Of a DNA stretch of 64,000 nt, positions 61,778 through 64,000 are shown piece after piece. Source of the stretch: Synaphobranchus kaupii (Eukaryota > Chordata > Actinopteri > Anguilliformes > Synaphobranchidae); contig CM056376.1 in the NCBI GenBank assembly GCA_029718625.1, positions 122,661,080-122,725,079 on the forward strand. The letters run 5' to 3'. Numbering within the stretch: the first letter of the stretch is position 1; every line of letters begins with the position of its first letter. The notes below the pieces were generated by a model. That model was not told the DNA's origin and did not search any database. It was given only the letters and a program-made list of their open reading frames with translations. The translations under genes were made by a program, and so were the position numbers.

Positions 61778-62439
61778 TATTGTATTATTTATACCACGTC
61801 TTTTTCATGGCATAAAAGCAAATCCGGTCAAAATGTAAGCTCTATGTTCCAAAAGGGTACAAGTATGCAAATAAACTCATATACAGTATATTATATAGTA
61901 TCATATTTAAAAATATATTTTTGCATATGCTAGATTGTACATTTTAGCATTTGTTTGAGCTATCATTCTCGCAGCATAAGAAGGGAGCTATCCTGTGATG
62001 CAGCCATGAAATACACAGGCATATTTCAGATGCAAAGAAATGAATGGAGGAGGGTAAGATGCGGAGAGCGGCATAGAAATTCCAATCATCTCCAGGGCTG
62101 TAGTTCACAGGTGCTGATTCTTTGACAGGAATTACTCTGCGAAATTCATTTTAACAACCATTGTGCCAACTCTACTGTGACTAGACTTGTGACTGTGCTC
62201 TTAAAAAGTGAAATTCATTTTTTTTATCCCCAAATAAAGGGAGGGAAAGCAACAATTCACAGAGAAGCCTCTCTGCTTTTCTGCCATGTCTTGTGAATAC
62301 AGTGGCAGCTTTTTCAAATATCGCCATTACGGAATTTAATTTGCCCAGGTTTGTATTCACAATAAACTGCAACTATGTGCATTTCAAGCTGGGGAGTTGG
62401 TTTCCTCTGAAGGTTTTGTGGCAGCTTTAAAAAACACTA
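61778..62439. other. Non-coding block
   Basis: No gene or assignable repeat is seen. Confidence 0.55.
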
Positions 62440-63005
62440 TTGACTGTATACATACGGCATTTGGGCAGTGACACAATTTGTGTTGTTTTGGCTCATTGGC
62501 ACATTGGACTTGAAACGAAACAATATAAGGTTGAAGTGCAGGCTGTCAGCTTAAATATGAGGGTATTTACATCCATACTGGGTGAACCGTGTAGGAATTA
62601 CAGCCCTTTTATACATAGTTCCCCCCATTTGATAGATGAATGTAATTGGACAATGTGGCTGTTCAGCAGTTTCTTGGCCAGCTGTGCATCGGTGCATCAT
62701 TAGTTCCTGCACAAGAAAGCTAAAAAAAAGGTCTAGAGTTGATTCCAGGTGTGGCATTTGTATTTGGACTGAACTGTTCGGTACATTGATAAGAAGTAAG
62801 AATGCACTGGTGAGCTCAGCAATAGCAAAAAACCTGGTAGACCATGGGAGACTACTGTAGTGGATGACCGAATAATGCTTTAAATGTGAAGAAAAAGCCC
62901 TTATCAACTGTTGAACAGATCAATAACACTCTCCAGGATGTAGGCGTAGATGTATCAAAGACTACCTTCAAGAGAAGGCTACACTAGGGCAAAACTTCCC
63001 TCAGA
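62440..63005 (+). mobile_element. Tc1-type element, 5' half only
   Basis: It begins with the terminal repeat of the 33.2-kb family (CAGTGACACAATTTGTGTTG..., then TATGAGGGTATTTACATCCA). It continues through the N-terminal transposase region (a KPLSTVEQINNTLQDVGVD-like reading at about 62895-62960, with frame breaks) and stops near 63005. The catalytic half and right end are missing. Confidence 0.78.
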
Positions 63006-64000
63006 CACACCAAACGGTAAGGAAGGCCTTACCTGGTGCTACCGGATTAATTTATTAATGTTAATGAAAGTAATAAGCTTTCATTAACATTGCACACATC
63101 CAAGTACACACATCCACGTACAATGTTATTAGCTCGTTATTGAACTGACGGAAAGAGAGAGATCTAAGCTCAATAATAGCATTAACCCACGTGTAAACAG
63201 GAGGAGGTCGCTGAGTCAACCACAATGCCTTTTTTTTCTAGTTTCCTCCTTGAAAGGTAGAATCATATCCACACCTGGCAGCAACTCGTCTAATTGATGC
63301 CACTTTTTGCCGTCAATAATAACAATAGTCTCTTGACTGGATACTGGGTAGTACTAATGTGGTGTATTTTGCTCACATTTGCATATATTAAGGAGATTGT
63401 AAGACCGAAGCTCTAACGAAGACAGAGAAATGTATCTCCAGAATGGCATGCTCCATTACCCGCTAAAGTGCAATCGAATGCTATAAACAAAAAACAAAAA
63501 TAGGTTTCCACTTGGTCAGGCAAGGAAATTACAAAGACGTACCTCAAAGGAGGAGGTGCTTGAGATTTTCTTTGGTGGGCTAATGCCATTCAGAGTGAGC
63601 GATGCTACAGGGTACATAAAATGACACGGGCTGACCTGCTCTCTCTTCCCATAAACTTAACTGATGTCCTAGATCAACATGGCAGAGAGAATCCATTAAC
63701 TCCACCTGTAATGGGAAACTAAAGCATTATCAGCTGAGAAAAACACAAAAAAAAAACCCACTATCGGACAGATCAGTTATACAATCCGGTTTGAATAATT
63801 CCCTTATGTACCTCCCTGAGGGGTTACCGTAGAGTTTTAGTATTGAAATGTTCACTCTAAGCTTGATCAATGGATGGGCTGTTTAATTGTTCACTTAATT
63901 TAGAGTGTGTGTTTGTGTGTGTATGTGTCGCTGGAATACTCAGCATAAACAGTGCCTTCTATATCATTAACAACACTTGAATACAAAAAAACCATTAATA
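63006..64000. other. Non-coding block at window end
   Basis: No gene or assignable repeat is seen. A short inverted pair (AATGAAAG...CTTTCATT) lies near 63060-63090. Confidence 0.5.

Noticed and set aside
63412..63445. CTAACGA...GAAA resembling a hammerhead core
   Set aside because: The core CTGANGA is not met (CTAACGA), and the flanks do not form stem I.

Overview
The window is vertebrate nuclear DNA, most likely from a ray-finned (teleost-grade) fish. The evidence is several Tc1/mariner-like transposons, tRNA-derived SINEs of fish type, Ty3/Gypsy LTRs with sushi/Tf1-like traits, long CA/TG and CT microsatellites, and generally AT-rich non-coding sequence. I see no bacterial gene organisation, no rRNA or tRNA gene and no CRISPR array. 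I recognise no host protein-coding gene. The one long, convincing reading frame belongs to a retrotransposon. The block is best read as an intergenic or large-intron region that has collected mobile elements.

Layout. 1-8.9 kb: unique-looking non-coding DNA with one recent 240-bp tandem duplication (4.1-4.6 kb). 8.9-17 kb: a short Tc1-type non-autonomous element with exact ends (8958-9495), SINE remnants, and two minus-strand solo LTRs, each with a perfect 5-bp target-site duplication (10663-11399, CAAAG; 15756-16828, AATCT). Between them, at 14.26-14.43 kb, lies a CpG-dense island that could be a small exon. 18-18.6 kb: a foldback element with a 30-nt perfect arm and a CTAG/GATA-rich centre. 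24.1-27.8 kb: a nested complex of a fish interspersed repeat, a short repeat holding a hammerhead ribozyme motif (26095-26138, minus), and a truncated Tc1 split by a solo LTR whose core is 23 perfect copies of a 9-bp unit. 28.7-42.7 kb: SINEs, microsatellites, a decayed Tc1 (33.2-35.1 kb) carrying an insert, and a small hAT-like MITE (41.4 kb).

Centrepiece. 42787-47451 is a complete, young, 4.67-kb Ty3/Gypsy-type element with a 5-bp target duplication (AAGCC) and TG...CA LTRs. It encodes Gag with a CCHC knuckle and an aspartic protease, and then a proline-rich minisatellite takes the place of reverse transcriptase, RNase H and integrase. The 11 nt just after the 5' LTR are perfectly complementary to 11 nt inside the LTR, about 30 bp downstream of a TATA-like box. 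That is the layout of Tf1/sushi-type self-priming. It should therefore depend on an autonomous relative for pol. The two 5-bp-flanked solo LTRs keep the same internal motif, and the 26.4-kb LTR has a similar layout, so one lineage of such elements has been active here repeatedly.

47.4-64 kb: a second copy of the short Tc1-type element in opposite orientation (48417-48950), a CpG-rich promoter-like stretch (52.6-52.9 kb), a triplicated about 88-bp unit (55.9-56.15 kb), a TIR MITE (56.4-56.7 kb), and three more Tc1 relics, two of them holding later insertions (59.2 and 60.5-61.1 kb). Coordinates of old repeats are approximate where I give no exact boundary signal.
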